Source of the DNA: Microbacterium karelineae
Lineage (GTDB): Bacteria > Actinomycetota > Actinomycetes > Actinomycetales > Microbacteriaceae
Assembly: GCF_009745985.1 (NCBI RefSeq)
Contig: NZ_WFIX01000184.1
Location: forward strand, 1-64,000
Direction: 5' to 3'
Length of the DNA stretch: 64,000 nt
The translations under genes were made by a program, and so were the position numbers. How positions within the stretch are numbered: the stretch's first letter is position 1; each line of letters begins with the position of its first letter. The notes beneath the pieces are model-generated. The model had not been told where the DNA came from, did not search any database, and saw nothing but the letters and a program-made list of their open reading frames with translations. Shown here in pieces: positions 51,274 to 60,850 of this stretch.

Positions 51274-51645
51274 ATGACGAGGCACCGGAGCTTCTCGCCC
51301 GACTATGCGGGTGCGGCGCGCACCTGGTTCGAGGAGGTGCTGCAGGCCGCGCGCGACGTGCACGTGATGGGCGAGCGGCGTGCGGCGGAGGGGATCCTCC
51401 TCTCGATGGATCGCTGGTTCATCGACCGTGACGCGGTGCGGCACGGCGCGAGCCCGCTCACCGAGCTGGCCATGGTCGTCAGCGCGATCCTCGGCGACGG
51501 CACGCTGCCGCGTCCGACGGCCGGTGACTACGCCCCGGAGACATCGGTTCTCGGCAATCCGATCGGCGCGCACATCACCCTGACGTTCGACGACGCCGAC
51601 CTGCTCGGCCACGCGGTTCTCGAGGCGATCCCCGTCGGCCGCTGA
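51274..51645 (+). CDS. Uncharacterised 123-residue protein
   Basis: This is a 123-residue protein with no signal peptide or membrane helix. It has a mostly helical first half (TWFEEVLQAARDVHVMGERRAAEGILLSMDRWF) and a C-terminal beta-like stretch (IGAHITLTFDDADLLGHAVLEAIPV). I do not recognise a family. The leaderless -10 and good codon use support it as a real gene. It is divergent from DUF3817 and converges on the siderophore ATPase. Confidence 0.72.
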   Translation: MTRHRSFSPDYAGAARTWFEEVLQAARDVHVMGERRAAEGILLSMDRWFIDRDAVRHGASPLTELAMVVSAILGDGTLPRPTAGDYAPETSVLGNPIGAHITLTFDDADLLGHAVLEAIPVGR

Positions 51646-51790
51646 CACGGGTGTCGGAGCCGTCAGAGGGACGGGGCGCGGGCGTCGGAGAGCGGACGCG
51701 TATGTGCCACGACACGCCGCCCGATCCGGCGGAGGAGGGCTTTCGATCCGACGCCGGCGCGGTGCGGTCCCTGTCGATCCGAAGCCGGCG

Positions 51791-52624
51791 TCACACGACG
51801 TCAGGGTCGATCGGAACGACGATGGGGCTGCCGGACACGGGATCGGGGATCGTGAGGCACTCCACACCGAAGACCGCCGCGACCGTATCGGGCGTGATGA
51901 CGTCGGCCGGACGCCCGGACGCGTGGATCGCGCCGTCGCGGATCGCGATGATGTGGTCGCTGTAGCGGCTTGCCTCGACGAGGTCGTGCAGCACCATCAC
52001 GACCGTGACGGCGCGATCACGGTTGAGTCGTCGCAGCAGTCGCAGGATGTCGAGACGGTGCGCGAGGTCGAGATAGGTCGTCGGCTCGTCGAGGAGCAGT
52101 ACGGGTGTCTCCTGCGCGAGGACCATCGCGATCCAGGCGCGCTGCCGCTGGCCGCCCGACAGCTCGTCGACGGGGCGATCGGCGAGCTCGACCATCCCTG
52201 TCTCCTCGAGTGCCGCGGCGACGCTCGAGCGATCGTCGCCCGTCCAGGGACGGAAGACGCCGCGATGCGGGAATCGGCCGCGTTCGACGAGTTCGCGGAC
52301 CGTCAGCTGCTCGGGGACGGAGCTGCTCTGCGGGAGCAGGCCGAGCGTCCGCGCGACGCGACGCGTCGGCATGGCGTGCACCGATTCGCCGTCGAGGAGG
52401 ACGCGGCCCTCGTCGGGCGCGAGCACCCGGGCGATCGTCTTCAGCAGGGTCGACTTGCCGCAGCCGTTCGCGCCGACGATCGCCGTCACGGATCCCGTCG
52501 GCACGTCGAGGTCGATGCCCCGCACGATCGGGGCTGCGCCGTATCCGACGCGCAGCGACTCGATGCGGATCTCGGTCGCCTCGCGCGCGCCGAGCGCGGG
52601 GGCGAGGGGGTCGGGGGAGGTCAT
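51791..52624 (-). CDS. Iron-siderophore ABC-transporter ATP-binding protein
   Basis: This 277-residue FecE/FepC-type ATPase has Walker A GANGCGKSTLLKT, Q-loop LPQSSSVPEQLTV, signature LSGGQRQRAWIAMVLAQETPVLLLDEPTTYLD and H-loop LHDL. It couples by ATGA to the permease gene and completes a binding protein-permease-permease-ATPase operon for ferric siderophore uptake. Confidence 0.95.
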   Translation of the reverse strand: MTSPDPLAPALGAREATEIRIESLRVGYGAAPIVRGIDLDVPTGSVTAIVGANGCGKSTLLKTIARVLAPDEGRVLLDGESVHAMPTRRVARTLGLLPQSSSVPEQLTVRELVERGRFPHRGVFRPWTGDDRSSVAAALEETGMVELADRPVDELSGGQRQRAWIAMVLAQETPVLLLDEPTTYLDLAHRLDILRLLRRLNRDRAVTVVMVLHDLVEASRYSDHIIAIRDGAIHASGRPADVITPDTVAAVFGVECLTIPDPVSGSPIVVPIDPDVV

Positions 52625-53622
52625 CGTCGTCCTGTTCGGTGGAGGAGCCAGAGGAGGTAGGGGGCGCCGAGCGCCGCGGTCACGACACCCGCCGGGATCG
52701 CGGCGTCGTCGAGCAGTCGCTGCCCCAGCGCGTCCGCCGCGAGCACGAGGAGAGCGCCGACGAGCATCGACATGGCCAGCATGGGGGCGGAGGTCGGCCC
52801 GACGAGGCGCCGAGCGATGTGGGGCGCGCCGAGCGCCACGAACCCGAGGGGGCCCGTCACGGCGACGGCCACGCCGGCGAGCAGGGCCGACGCGATCAGC
52901 ACGAGCGCGCGCGTGTGCGGCACCGCGACACCCGCGCCGATCGCGATCTCGTCGCCCAGCTCGATGACGGCGAGGCCGCGCAGCAGGGCGAACGCCAGCG
53001 GCACGAGCACGGCGGCGCCGAGGAGGGCGATGGTCACATGCGCGGCGTCGCGCGCGTGCAGGCTGCCGGCGAGCCAGACCTCGGCCGCGCCGAGCCGCTG
53101 CGGATCGATCCGGGCGACGACGAGGGTCGTGACGGCGCCGGCGATCGCGTGCACGCCGATCCCGACGAGCACGAGGCGGGCGCCGCCCGCGCCGGTGCGC
53201 CGCGCGAGCGACTGGATGATCGCGACGGCCACGATCGCGCCCGTCGCCGCGGCGAATGGCAGCCACGCGGGCGGGATCCCCGCACCGATCGCGACGACCG
53301 CGGCGAGGCTCGCGCCACCCGTCACGCCGAGGATGTCGGGCGAGGCCAGCGGATTGCGCATCAGGCCCTGCATGAGCGCCCCCGCGGCACCGAGGCAGGC
53401 GCCCGCGACCGCGGCGACGACGACCCGGGGCATGCGCAGCTGCTGCACGATGAACGTGCTGCCGCCGTCGCCCAGGCCGACGGCCGCGAGCAGCGCGTCG
53501 GGGGCGGGGATCCGCTGCGAGCCGTCGACGAGCCCGAAGATGACGAGGCCGGCGATCGCGCCGAGGACGACGAACGGTGCGACGCGCCGGGCGCGGCGCC
53601 GCGTCGCGGCGACGGCGCTCAC
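52621..53622 (-). CDS. Iron-siderophore ABC-transporter permease, FecD type
   Basis: This 333-residue permease has roughly nine to ten helices. Family marks: GACLGAAGALMQGLMRNPLASPDILGVTGGA, WLAGSLHARDA and GPLGFVALGAPHIARRLVG (ATPase-contact loop). GTG start overlaps the previous gene (GTGA). Works with the FecC-type gene as the membrane channel. Confidence 0.95.
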   Translation of the reverse strand: MSAVAATRRRARRVAPFVVLGAIAGLVIFGLVDGSQRIPAPDALLAAVGLGDGGSTFIVQQLRMPRVVVAAVAGACLGAAGALMQGLMRNPLASPDILGVTGGASLAAVVAIGAGIPPAWLPFAAATGAIVAVAIIQSLARRTGAGGARLVLVGIGVHAIAGAVTTLVVARIDPQRLGAAEVWLAGSLHARDAAHVTIALLGAAVLVPLAFALLRGLAVIELGDEIAIGAGVAVPHTRALVLIASALLAGVAVAVTGPLGFVALGAPHIARRLVGPTSAPMLAMSMLVGALLVLAADALGQRLLDDAAIPAGVVTAALGAPYLLWLLHRTGRR

Positions 53623-54671
53623 GAGACGCTCCGCGCGCGGGTCGCGATGCGGATGAGGATCGGTGCGCCGATCATCGCGGTCAGCACGCCCGCCTGCACC
53701 TCGGACGGCGGCGCGACGATGCGACCGACGATGTCGGCGCCGAGGAGGAGGGCCGGCCCGATGAGCGCGGAGGCGAGCAGCACCGGCAGGTGCCGGCCGC
53801 CGACGAGGAAGCGCGCGATGTGCGGCGCGATGAGGCCGAGGAACGCGATCGGACCGGCGACCGACACTGCGAGGGCCGCGAGCGCGACGGCAGTCAGGCC
53901 GGAGACGACGCGGATCCGACCCGGCCGCTGCCCGAGACCGATGGCCGCCTCGTCGCCGAGGGCCAGCGCGTCGAGGGGGCGGGCGAGCAGCACGGCGGCG
54001 ACCAGGCCGACGGCGAGCAGCGGCAGCAGCGGCGGGATCGCGGCGGCGTCGCGGCCGGCGAGCGAGCCGGCGAGCCAGTGGCGCACCTCGTCGGCGTCGG
54101 CCTCGTTGAGGGCCAGGACGGCCTGCGTCCACGCCGAGAGCAGCAGCGAGACGAGTGCCCCCGACAGGGCGAGGCGCAGCGGCGAGAGCCCGTCGCGGCC
54201 CGTGCCGGCGAGCGCGAGGGCGAGGCTCGCCGCGCCGGCACCGCCGACGAACGCGAGCCCGACGGCCCACGTCGACGGGAGGCCGAGCAGGGCGACGCCG
54301 ATGACCACCGCGAATCCCGCTCCCGAGGTGATGCCGAGCAGTGTCGGAGAAGCGAGCGGGTTGCGCGTCGAGCCCTGCAGCAGCACGCCCGCGACGGCGA
54401 GGCACACACCCGCCACGACACCCGCGACCGTGCGGGGGATCCGCAGGTCCTGCACGATCAGGTGCGCGTCGTTCGTGCGTGCGCCGCCGAGCGCGGCGAT
54501 GACGTCGCTGAGCGGCAGGAACACCGAGCCGACGGCGATGCTGAGCCAGATCGCGATGGCGACGAGGACGGCGAGGAGGACGGGCGCAGCCACGAGGCGC
54601 GTCCGTGCGAACGCCGCGAGGCGCGCCCGGTCCCGCCCGGGCGCGCCTGCGGTGGTGAGGGTCGACGTCAC
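53619..54671 (-). CDS. Iron-siderophore ABC-transporter permease, FecC type
   Basis: This 350-residue permease carries GVCLAVAGVLLQGSTRNPLASPTLLGITSGA, HWLAGSLAGRDA and GPIAFLGLIAPHIARFLVG. Its long N-terminus includes a charged cytoplasmic stretch before helix 1. GTG start at 54671 overlaps the stop of the binding-protein gene (GTGA). Confidence 0.95.
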   Translation of the reverse strand: MTSTLTTAGAPGRDRARLAAFARTRLVAAPVLLAVLVAIAIWLSIAVGSVFLPLSDVIAALGGARTNDAHLIVQDLRIPRTVAGVVAGVCLAVAGVLLQGSTRNPLASPTLLGITSGAGFAVVIGVALLGLPSTWAVGLAFVGGAGAASLALALAGTGRDGLSPLRLALSGALVSLLLSAWTQAVLALNEADADEVRHWLAGSLAGRDAAAIPPLLPLLAVGLVAAVLLARPLDALALGDEAAIGLGQRPGRIRVVSGLTAVALAALAVSVAGPIAFLGLIAPHIARFLVGGRHLPVLLASALIGPALLLGADIVGRIVAPPSEVQAGVLTAMIGAPILIRIATRARSVS

Positions 54672-55654
54672 GCGGCGTCGGCGAAGTGCGCCTCGAGGTC
54701 GGCGAGGAGCGCGTTCGCGGCGCCGATTCCTCCGCCGAGGTTCCAGTGGCTCTCGTCGACGACAACGACGTCGCCCGCCTGCACGGCCGACAGGCCCTGC
54801 CAGAGGTCGGTCGAGGTCCAGCGCTCGATCTGCTCGTCGATCGTCTGTGTGCCCTGCTGGGCGTAGTGCTCGGCCGACACCATCTCGAAGATGACGTCGC
54901 CGTCCATCTCGGGGATCCGCTCCTCCGAGATCTCGATGAGCTGCTCCGACGCCTCCCAGTCCTCGACGCGCTGCGGTTCGGGGCGCTCGAGGCCCGCGTC
55001 GCGGATGACGGATCCGGGGAAGCCCGTGAGGTAGATGCGCACCTGGTCGGGCATGAAGCGGATGATCGACACCTCGGTGTCGCCCTGGCCTGCGGTGTCG
55101 AGGGCCTGGCCGATCTCGGCCGCGCGCTCCTGGTAGTCCGCGACGATCCGCTCGCCTTCGTCCTCGAGGCAGAGCGCCTCGGCGTAGGTGCCGACGTTCT
55201 CCTTCCACGCCACGCCGATGGTCTCGGTGAATACGGTCGGGGCGATCTGCGAGAGCTGGTCGTAGAGCGCCTCATGTCGCAGCTTCGACCCGAGGATCAG
55301 GTCGGGCTGGAGCGCCGCGATCGCCTCGAGGTCGGGCTCGATCTCGGTGCCGACGACCTCGGCCTGCTCGACCTCGTCGGGCAGGTACTCATACCAGTCG
55401 TCTGTCCACGGGGAGACCACCCCGACAGGGGTGACACCCAGCGCGATCGTGCTGTCGGTCTCGCCCTGGCCGAGGGTCACGACGCGTTCTGGCGTACACG
55501 CCACCTCGGTCTCACCCATCGCGTGCGCGATCGACACGGTGTCGCCAGAGGGCTCCTCCGCTGCGGGGGCGGCGTCGCCCGATGAGGCGCACGCGGTGAG
55601 AGCGAGCGGCAGGGCGAGGGCCAGTGCGAGGCCGGCGCGACGGCGCAGGGTCAT
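54668..55654 (-). CDS. Iron-siderophore-binding lipoprotein
   Basis: This 328-residue exported lipoprotein of the periplasmic-binding-protein class III fold (FecB/FhuD) has lipobox LTAC (C22). PERVVTLGQGETDSTIALGVTPVGV, LEAIAALQPDLILGSKLRHEALYDQLSQIAPTVF and the C-terminal WNLGGGIGAANALLADLEAHF are typical. Ligand is probably a ferric siderophore. Start at 55654 chosen for its AAGGA ribosome site. First gene of the operon and preceded by a DtxR-type box. Confidence 0.94.
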   Translation of the reverse strand: MTLRRRAGLALALALPLALTACASSGDAAPAAEEPSGDTVSIAHAMGETEVACTPERVVTLGQGETDSTIALGVTPVGVVSPWTDDWYEYLPDEVEQAEVVGTEIEPDLEAIAALQPDLILGSKLRHEALYDQLSQIAPTVFTETIGVAWKENVGTYAEALCLEDEGERIVADYQERAAEIGQALDTAGQGDTEVSIIRFMPDQVRIYLTGFPGSVIRDAGLERPEPQRVEDWEASEQLIEISEERIPEMDGDVIFEMVSAEHYAQQGTQTIDEQIERWTSTDLWQGLSAVQAGDVVVVDESHWNLGGGIGAANALLADLEAHFADAA

Positions 55655-55692
55655 ATCGGATCCTTCGAGTCGGGGAGTCAGGACGCCCATGG

Positions 55693-55711
55693 TAAGGCGA
55701 GGCTAACCATA
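55693..55711. promoter_or_regulatory. DtxR/IdeR-type iron box
   Basis: TAAGGCGAGGCTAACCATA matches the 19-base DtxR consensus TTAGGTTAGGCTAACCTAA at 14 positions. The GCTAACC half is intact. It lies 39 bases upstream of the siderophore-binding gene, where iron-loaded DtxR would repress transcription. Confidence 0.75.
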
Positions 55712-55817
55712 GTGAATCGACCGCGCGGACGCCAACTCGTGACCGGCGGCGTCGACGGCGCCGGGGCGGCACCGGATCCGGCGCGAGAGGGCCCAGGCAG
55801 GCGTAGCCTGGAGCGCG

Positions 55818-56447
55818 ATGACGAGCGACTTCCCCAAGCCGGTGTTCCGGCCGTCCGGCACCTTCGACCGCCTGTTCCCCTCCGAGGATCCGGCGGAGGT
55901 CTCCCGCGCCGCGCACTCGACGGCGACGACGCTCCTCGCCCGCGTACGCCGGGAGGAGGACCCCGAGGTGATCGAGCGGCTCATCTCGTTCACGGCCTCG
56001 CACGGCATCGACGACATCGCCCACCTCTGGTCGCGCTCGCCCGCGAAGTCGCTGCCGGGCGCGCTCTGGCGCCTGTACCTCGTGCAGCTCAGCATCCACG
56101 ACGATCCGCAGACCGCGTCCCTGCTCTATGAGCGAGGGAGGGGTGAGCTGCGCACGACTGATCAGATCGTCGCGGGCGCGCCGACACCCGCCACGCCCGC
56201 CGAGCTCGTCGCGCTCATCGACACGATTCTCCGCGGCGCCTTCACGGGCGACTTCGCCGTCGCGCTCGACCGCACGGCCGCCTTCTGTCGCGTACAGGCG
56301 TCGGGCGCGACGCACCTCGCCGACGACTACGAGGCGATGGAGCCGGCACGGTCGACGCAGCTCACGCGCCGCGCCCTGCGACTGACGAGCATCGCCGAGG
56401 ATCTCACGATCGCCTCGCGGATGTGGCGCCGCGACGAGCTCGGCTAG
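55818..56447 (+). CDS. Conserved actinobacterial protein of unknown function
   Basis: This 209-residue helical protein has no membrane segment. Sequence such as EVSRAAHSTATTLLARVRREEDPEVIERLISFTASHGIDDIAHLWSRSPAKSLPGALWRLYLVQLSI and ALDRTAAFCRVQASGATHLADDYE is family-like across Microbacteriaceae, where it commonly lies beside pst genes. Such proteins are sometimes mislabelled RNA-polymerase subunit. A -10 TAGCCT ends 8 bases before the ATG. No function can be given. Confidence 0.78.
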   Translation: MTSDFPKPVFRPSGTFDRLFPSEDPAEVSRAAHSTATTLLARVRREEDPEVIERLISFTASHGIDDIAHLWSRSPAKSLPGALWRLYLVQLSIHDDPQTASLLYERGRGELRTTDQIVAGAPTPATPAELVALIDTILRGAFTGDFAVALDRTAAFCRVQASGATHLADDYEAMEPARSTQLTRRALRLTSIAEDLTIASRMWRRDELG

Positions 56448-56558
56448 ACACGAAGAAGCCGGGCCGCAGAAAACGCCTCTCGGCGGAAGGCCGCTCGGAG
56501 CGGCAAGAGTTGGAGCCCGGGGTTATGCTGCGGCCCGGCGCACTCAGTCTAACGACTC

Positions 56559-56584
56559 GGATCCCGGGAGCATTCCCGGGATCC
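56559..56584. terminator. Bidirectional terminator between the conserved gene and pstB
   Basis: Arms GGATCCCGGGA (56559-56569) and TCCCGGGATCC (56574-56584) are perfect 11-base palindromic arms with a 4-base loop between convergent genes. 56448-56558 holds nothing else I can identify. Confidence 0.83.
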
Positions 56585-56590
56585 TCAGAA

Positions 56591-57370
56591 TCACCCGAAT
56601 CGGCCCGAGACGTAGTCCTCGGTCGCCTTCTCGGTCGGCGCCGTGAAGATCTTCGTCGTGTCGTCGTATTCGATGAGCTTGCCGGGCTTGCCCGTGCCGG
56701 CGATGTTGAAGAACGCCGTCTTGTCGCTCACGCGCGAGGCCTGCTGCATGTTGTGGGTGACGATGACGACGGTGTAGTCGTTCTTGATCTCCGCGATGAG
56801 CTCCTCGATCGCGAACGTCGAGATCGGGTCGAGCGCCGAGCAGGGCTCGTCCATGAGGATGATGTCGGGCGACACGGCGATCGCACGGGCGATGCAGAGG
56901 CGCTGCTGCTGCCCGCCGGACAGGCCGGAGCCGGGCTTCTCGAGGCGGTCCTTGACCTCGTTCCAGAGATTGGCGCCGCGCAGCGAACGCTCGACGAGGT
57001 CGTCCTGGTCGCTCTTCGACATGCGCCGGTTGTTCAGCTTGACGCCCGCGAGCACGTTGTCGCGGATCGACATCGTGGGGAACGGGTTCGGCCGCTGGAA
57101 CACCATGCCGATCTGGCGGCGCACGAGCACGGGGTCGACGCCCGCGCCATAGAGGTTGCTGCCGTCGACGAGCACCTCGCCCTCGACGCGCGCGCCGGGG
57201 ATGACCTCGTGCATGCGGTTGAGAGTGCGCAGGAAGGTGGACTTGCCGCAGCCGGACGGGCCGATGAACGCCGTGACCGTGCCGGGCTGGATGTCGATGT
57301 TGACGCCCTCGACGGCGAGGAAGTCGCCGTAGTAGACGTTGAGGTCGTTGACTTCGATGCTCTTGGACAC
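56591..57370 (-). CDS. pstB: Phosphate ABC-transporter ATP-binding protein
   Basis: This 259-residue ATPase powers high-affinity phosphate import. Walker [38 protein letters not shown]-type Q-loop ([14 protein letters not shown]), signature [33 protein letters not shown] and H-loop VTHNMQQ are all intact. Last gene of pstS-pstC-pstA-pstB. Confidence 0.98.
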   Translation of the reverse strand: MSKSIEVNDLNVYYGDFLAVEGVNIDIQPGTVTAFIGPSGCGKSTFLRTLNRMHEVIPGARVEGEVLVDGSNLYGAGVDPVLVRRQIGMVFQRPNPFPTMSIRDNVLAGVKLNNRRMSKSDQDDLVERSLRGANLWNEVKDRLEKPGSGLSGGQQQRLCIARAIAVSPDIILMDEPCSALDPISTFAIEELIAEIKNDYTVVIVTHNMQQASRVSDKTAFFNIAGTGKPGKLIEYDDTTKIFTAPTEKATEDYVSGRFG

Positions 57371-57419
57371 CTGGAGGATCCTTCTTCTTCTTCGACTCGG
57401 GAAAGTTGTCGGCGCCGAT

Positions 57420-58511
57420 TCAGCGACCGCTGGTCTTGGGGGCGAACAGCCGGGAGATGAGGCGCGCGAGGAGGTTGAGCGCCATCACGATCACCAGCAG
57501 CGTGAGCGCCGCGGCCCACGCGCGCTCGATCGACGCATCCGGAGCCGAGGCGCTCGGGTACATCACCTGGTTGTACACGTAGACCGGCAGCGTCATCATC
57601 TGGCCGTTCTGCTGCTCGAACGCGTTCAGCTGCATGTTGTGCGTGAACCCCGCCGTGAGCAGCAGGGGCGCGGTCTCGCCGATGACGCGCGCGATCGAGA
57701 GCATGATCGACGTCATGATGCCGGCGATCGACGTCGGCAGCACGACCTTGACGATCGTGAGCCACTTCGGCACGCCGAGGGCGTACGACGCCTCGCGCAG
57801 CTCGTTCGGCACGATGCGCAGCATCTCCTCGGTGCCGCGGACGACGACCGGGATCATGAGCACGCTGAGCGCGAGGGCGCCCATGATGCCCATACGCACG
57901 CCGGGACCGAGAAGGAGGGCGAAGACCGAGTAGATGAACAGGCCCGCGACGATCGACGGGATGCCCGTCATGACGTCGACGAAGAACGTGATCGCCTTCG
58001 CGAGGCGCCCGCCGGAACCGTACTCGACGAGGTAGATCGACGTCATGAGGCCGATCGGGATCGAGATCACGGCCGCGAGCCCCGTGATGATCAGCGTGCC
58101 CCAGATCGCGTGGACGGCGCCGCCGCCCTCGCCGATGATGTTGCGCATCGAGAAGGAGAAGAACTCCATATCGAAGCGCGCGATGCCGTTGATGACGACG
58201 GTCCAGAGCACCGAGATGAGCGGCAGCAGCGCGATGACGAACGCCGTTGCGATGAGCGCCGTCATCAGGCGGTCGATCGCGTGGCGGCGGCTCTCGGCGA
58301 TGCTCGAGATCACCACGATGAACGTGATGTAGATGAGCATGCCGACGAACAGTGCGCCGACGATGTTGAAGTCAGCGATCGGCGCGCCGACATTCAGCGT
58401 GGCGAAGATCGCGACGGAGACCAGCAGGGACCCCCCGAGCAGCGCCCAGGGCGCCCAACGGGGGAGGTGTCCGGCGGTGATGGCGGACGGTGCGGCGGTA
58501 GCGGTCGTCAT
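57420..58511 (-). CDS. pstA: Phosphate ABC-transporter permease PstA
   Basis: This 363-residue permease is longer than E. coli PstA (about 296). The extra N-terminus contains two additional helices ([17 protein letters not shown] and [24 protein letters not shown]) before the usual core. Core marks: [61 protein letters not shown]. Starts 1 base after pstC stops. Confidence 0.96.
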   Translation of the reverse strand: MTTATAAPSAITAGHLPRWAPWALLGGSLLVSVAIFATLNVGAPIADFNIVGALFVGMLIYITFIVVISSIAESRRHAIDRLMTALIATAFVIALLPLISVLWTVVINGIARFDMEFFSFSMRNIIGEGGGAVHAIWGTLIITGLAAVISIPIGLMTSIYLVEYGSGGRLAKAITFFVDVMTGIPSIVAGLFIYSVFALLLGPGVRMGIMGALALSVLMIPVVVRGTEEMLRIVPNELREASYALGVPKWLTIVKVVLPTSIAGIMTSIMLSIARVIGETAPLLLTAGFTHNMQLNAFEQQNGQMMTLPVYVYNQVMYPSASAPDASIERAWAAALTLLVIVMALNLLARLISRLFAPKTSGR

Positions 58512-58512
58512 G

Positions 58513-59505
58513 TCAGTTCGCTCCCGAGAACTCGGCGCGGCGGTTGACGATCCAGCGCGCGATCGCGTTGACGATGAACGTCACGATGAAGAGGATGAGC
58601 CCCGTGGCGATGAGGGCGTTGACCCCCGTGCCGTATGCCTCGGGGAAGGCGAGCGCGATGTTCGCGGCGATCGACAGCGGATTGCCCGACTGCAGCAGCT
58701 GCACGGCGATGATCGGCGATCCGGAGAGCACCATCGTGACCGCCATCGTCTCGCCGAGCGCGCGGCCGAGGCCCAGCATCGCGCCCGAGACCATGCCGCC
58801 GCGGGCGAAGGGCAGGACGGACATCGTGATCATCTCCCAGCGCGTCGCGCCGAGCGCGAGCGCCGCCTCCTCGTGCAGCTTCGGGGTCTGCAGGAACACC
58901 TCGCGGCAGATGGCCGTCATGATCGGCAGGATCATGACGGCGAGCACGAGCGACGCGGTGAGGATCGTGCGGCCGCTGGGCGAGGGGGTGCCGCCGAAGA
59001 AGAGGTTGAGCACCGGCCAGGTGCCGATCGTCGAGTTCAGCCAGCCGTAGAAGGGCGTGACGAAGCCCGAGAAGAACTGCATGCCCCATAGGCCGAAGAC
59101 GACGGACGGAACGGCGGCCAGCAGGTCGACCACGTAGCCGAGGACGGATGCGAGCTTGCGCGGAGCGAAGTGCGAGATGAACAGCGCGATGCCGATCGCG
59201 ATCGGCGTCGCGATGACGAGCGCGATGATCGATGACCAGAGCGTGCCGAACAGGAGCGGGAGGACGTAGCTCCAGAAGCTCTCGCCTGAGAGGATCGGGT
59301 TCTCGTCGGGGTCGCCGGCGAATGCCGGGATCGACTGCGCGATGAGGAAGAATGCGGTCGCGGCGAGCACCAGCAGGATGATGATGCCTGCGCCGAGCGC
59401 GGTTCCAGAGAACGCCAGGTCTCCGGGGCGCTTCTTGGCGCGGATCGCGCCGGGCTGAGGGGAGGGCGGGGCTTCGGGCGCTGCCGCCGTCTCGGAAGTG
59501 CTCAT
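58513..59505 (-). CDS. pstC: Phosphate ABC-transporter permease PstC
   Basis: This 330-residue permease has six helices. Core marks include SYVLPLLFGTLWSSIIALVIATPIAIGIALFISHFAP, AVPSVVFGLWGM, and the EAA-type loop LHEEAALALGATRWEMITMSVLPFARGG. ATG at 59505. Separated from pstS by 133 non-coding bases holding a long stem-loop. Confidence 0.97.
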   Translation of the reverse strand: MSTSETAAAPEAPPSPQPGAIRAKKRPGDLAFSGTALGAGIIILLVLAATAFFLIAQSIPAFAGDPDENPILSGESFWSYVLPLLFGTLWSSIIALVIATPIAIGIALFISHFAPRKLASVLGYVVDLLAAVPSVVFGLWGMQFFSGFVTPFYGWLNSTIGTWPVLNLFFGGTPSPSGRTILTASLVLAVMILPIMTAICREVFLQTPKLHEEAALALGATRWEMITMSVLPFARGGMVSGAMLGLGRALGETMAVTMVLSGSPIIAVQLLQSGNPLSIAANIALAFPEAYGTGVNALIATGLILFIVTFIVNAIARWIVNRRAEFSGAN

Positions 59506-59540
59506 GTGCTCCCAGTCTTCAGGGTATGGGGATCATGCGT

Positions 59541-59594
59541 GTGCCCCCGCGTTCCGGCGTCGAGACGATTCTCGCGCGGGCTCCGCGGGGGCAC
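59541..59594 (-). promoter_or_regulatory. Intercistronic stem-loop between pstS and pstC
   Basis: The perfect 11-base arms GTGCCCCCGCG (59541-59551) and CGCGGGGGCAC (59584-59594) enclose 32 bases. Such a structure commonly gives more mRNA for the binding protein than for the downstream permeases, by partial termination or 3' protection. Confidence 0.6.
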
Positions 59595-59638
59595 CGGTGC
59601 CGGATCAGCCTATGGCCGGACCGACGTCACGCGTTGCG

Positions 59639-60754
59639 TCACTCGGTGACGATCGCGTCGATCGCGGCCTGCACCTGCTCGCGCAGGCTGTCGGAGATCG
59701 GGGCGCTGCCGGCCTCCTCTTCCGAGACCTGCTGGCCCTCCGCCGACGCGACGAACGTGAAGTAGTCCTTCACGAGCTGGGCGACGGCCGGGTCCTCGTA
59801 GTCGACGCAGCCGATGAGGTACGAGACGAGGGCGATCGGGTAGGCGCCGTCGGAGGCGGACGCCGGGTCGACGGCGAACACGAGGTCCTGGGCCTCACGA
59901 CCGTCCTCGAGGTCCGAGTTCTCGATGAGCTTCGAGGCGGCCTCGGCGGAGTACGCCACGTACTCGCCGTCGACGCCCACGGCGACCTGGCCGGCCTCGC
60001 CGGGGACCTGCGAGGCGTCGAGGTAGCCGATGGTGCCCTCGCTCGAGCCGATGACCTGCGAGACCCCCTCGGTGCCCTGCGCGCGCTCGGTGCCATCGAT
60101 CGGCCACTCGCCCGAGATCTCGTAGGTCCAGACGTCGGGGGCGGTCGCCGCGAGGTAGCTCACGAACGTCTCGGTCGTTCCCGAGTCGTCCGAGCGGTTC
60201 ACGGGCGTGATCGCGCTGTCGGGCAGGTCGACGCCCTCGTTCTGCGAGGCGATCGCGTCGTCGCTCCACTCGGTGATCTCGCCGGCGAAGATGCCGGCGA
60301 TCGTCTCGGCGTCGAGGTTGAGCGTGTCGACGCCCGGGAGGTTGAAGGCGAGCGCGACGGGCGAGATGTAGGTCGGGATCTCGACGATGCTCTCCGACGT
60401 GCACGAGGCGAAGCCGCCCTCGAACTCCTCCAGTTCGAACGCGCGGTCGGAGCCGATGAAGTTCGACGCACCGGCGACGAAGTTGTCGCGGCCCGTGCCG
60501 GAGCCGGTCGACTCGTAGTTGATGGTGGCGTCGGGGTTCGCCGTCTGGAACGTGGCGACGAGGGCGGCCTGGGCCGAGGCCTGCGAGGAGGCGCCGCTCG
60601 CCGTGAGCGTGCCCGACGCGCCCGACGTGGTGCCGTCGGTCGAGCCGTTGTCCATATCGGTGCCGCCGCTGGTTTCGTTGGCGGCGCAGCCGGCGAGGGT
60701 GAGTGCGGCGACGGCGCCGATGGCGGCGAAGCCGGAGAGGCGGGTGAGCTTCAC
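59639..60754 (-). CDS. pstS: Phosphate-binding lipoprotein PstS
   Basis: This 371-residue extracellular phosphate-binding protein has lipobox LAGC (C23). Family motifs: GSGTGRDNFVAGASNFIGSDRAF for phosphate contact, VEIPTYISPVALAFNLPGV, ITPVNRSDDSGTTETF and SSEGTIGYLDASQV. The GTG at 60754 is favoured because the signal peptide begins there. First gene of pstSCAB and directly behind a PHO box. Confidence 0.97.
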   Translation of the reverse strand: MKLTRLSGFAAIGAVAALTLAGCAANETSGGTDMDNGSTDGTTSGASGTLTASGASSQASAQAALVATFQTANPDATINYESTGSGTGRDNFVAGASNFIGSDRAFELEEFEGGFASCTSESIVEIPTYISPVALAFNLPGVDTLNLDAETIAGIFAGEITEWSDDAIASQNEGVDLPDSAITPVNRSDDSGTTETFVSYLAATAPDVWTYEISGEWPIDGTERAQGTEGVSQVIGSSEGTIGYLDASQVPGEAGQVAVGVDGEYVAYSAEAASKLIENSDLEDGREAQDLVFAVDPASASDGAYPIALVSYLIGCVDYEDPAVAQLVKDYFTFVASAEGQQVSEEEAGSAPISDSLREQVQAAIDAIVTE

Positions 60755-60817
60755 GAAAGTATCCGATCCGTTGAGGAGGACAGAGCTGGTGCTGGGAGGG
60801 ACACCCAACGCTCAGCG

Positions 60818-60823
60818 ACGGTA
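60818..60823 (-). promoter_or_regulatory. -10 element of the pst operon
   Basis: Minus-strand TACCGT lies 64 bases upstream of pstS and 27 bases downstream of the PHO box, in the usual position for a PhoP-activated promoter. Confidence 0.5.
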
Positions 60824-60850
60824 GGTGCCCTGTCTGTCCGGATCGGAGAC

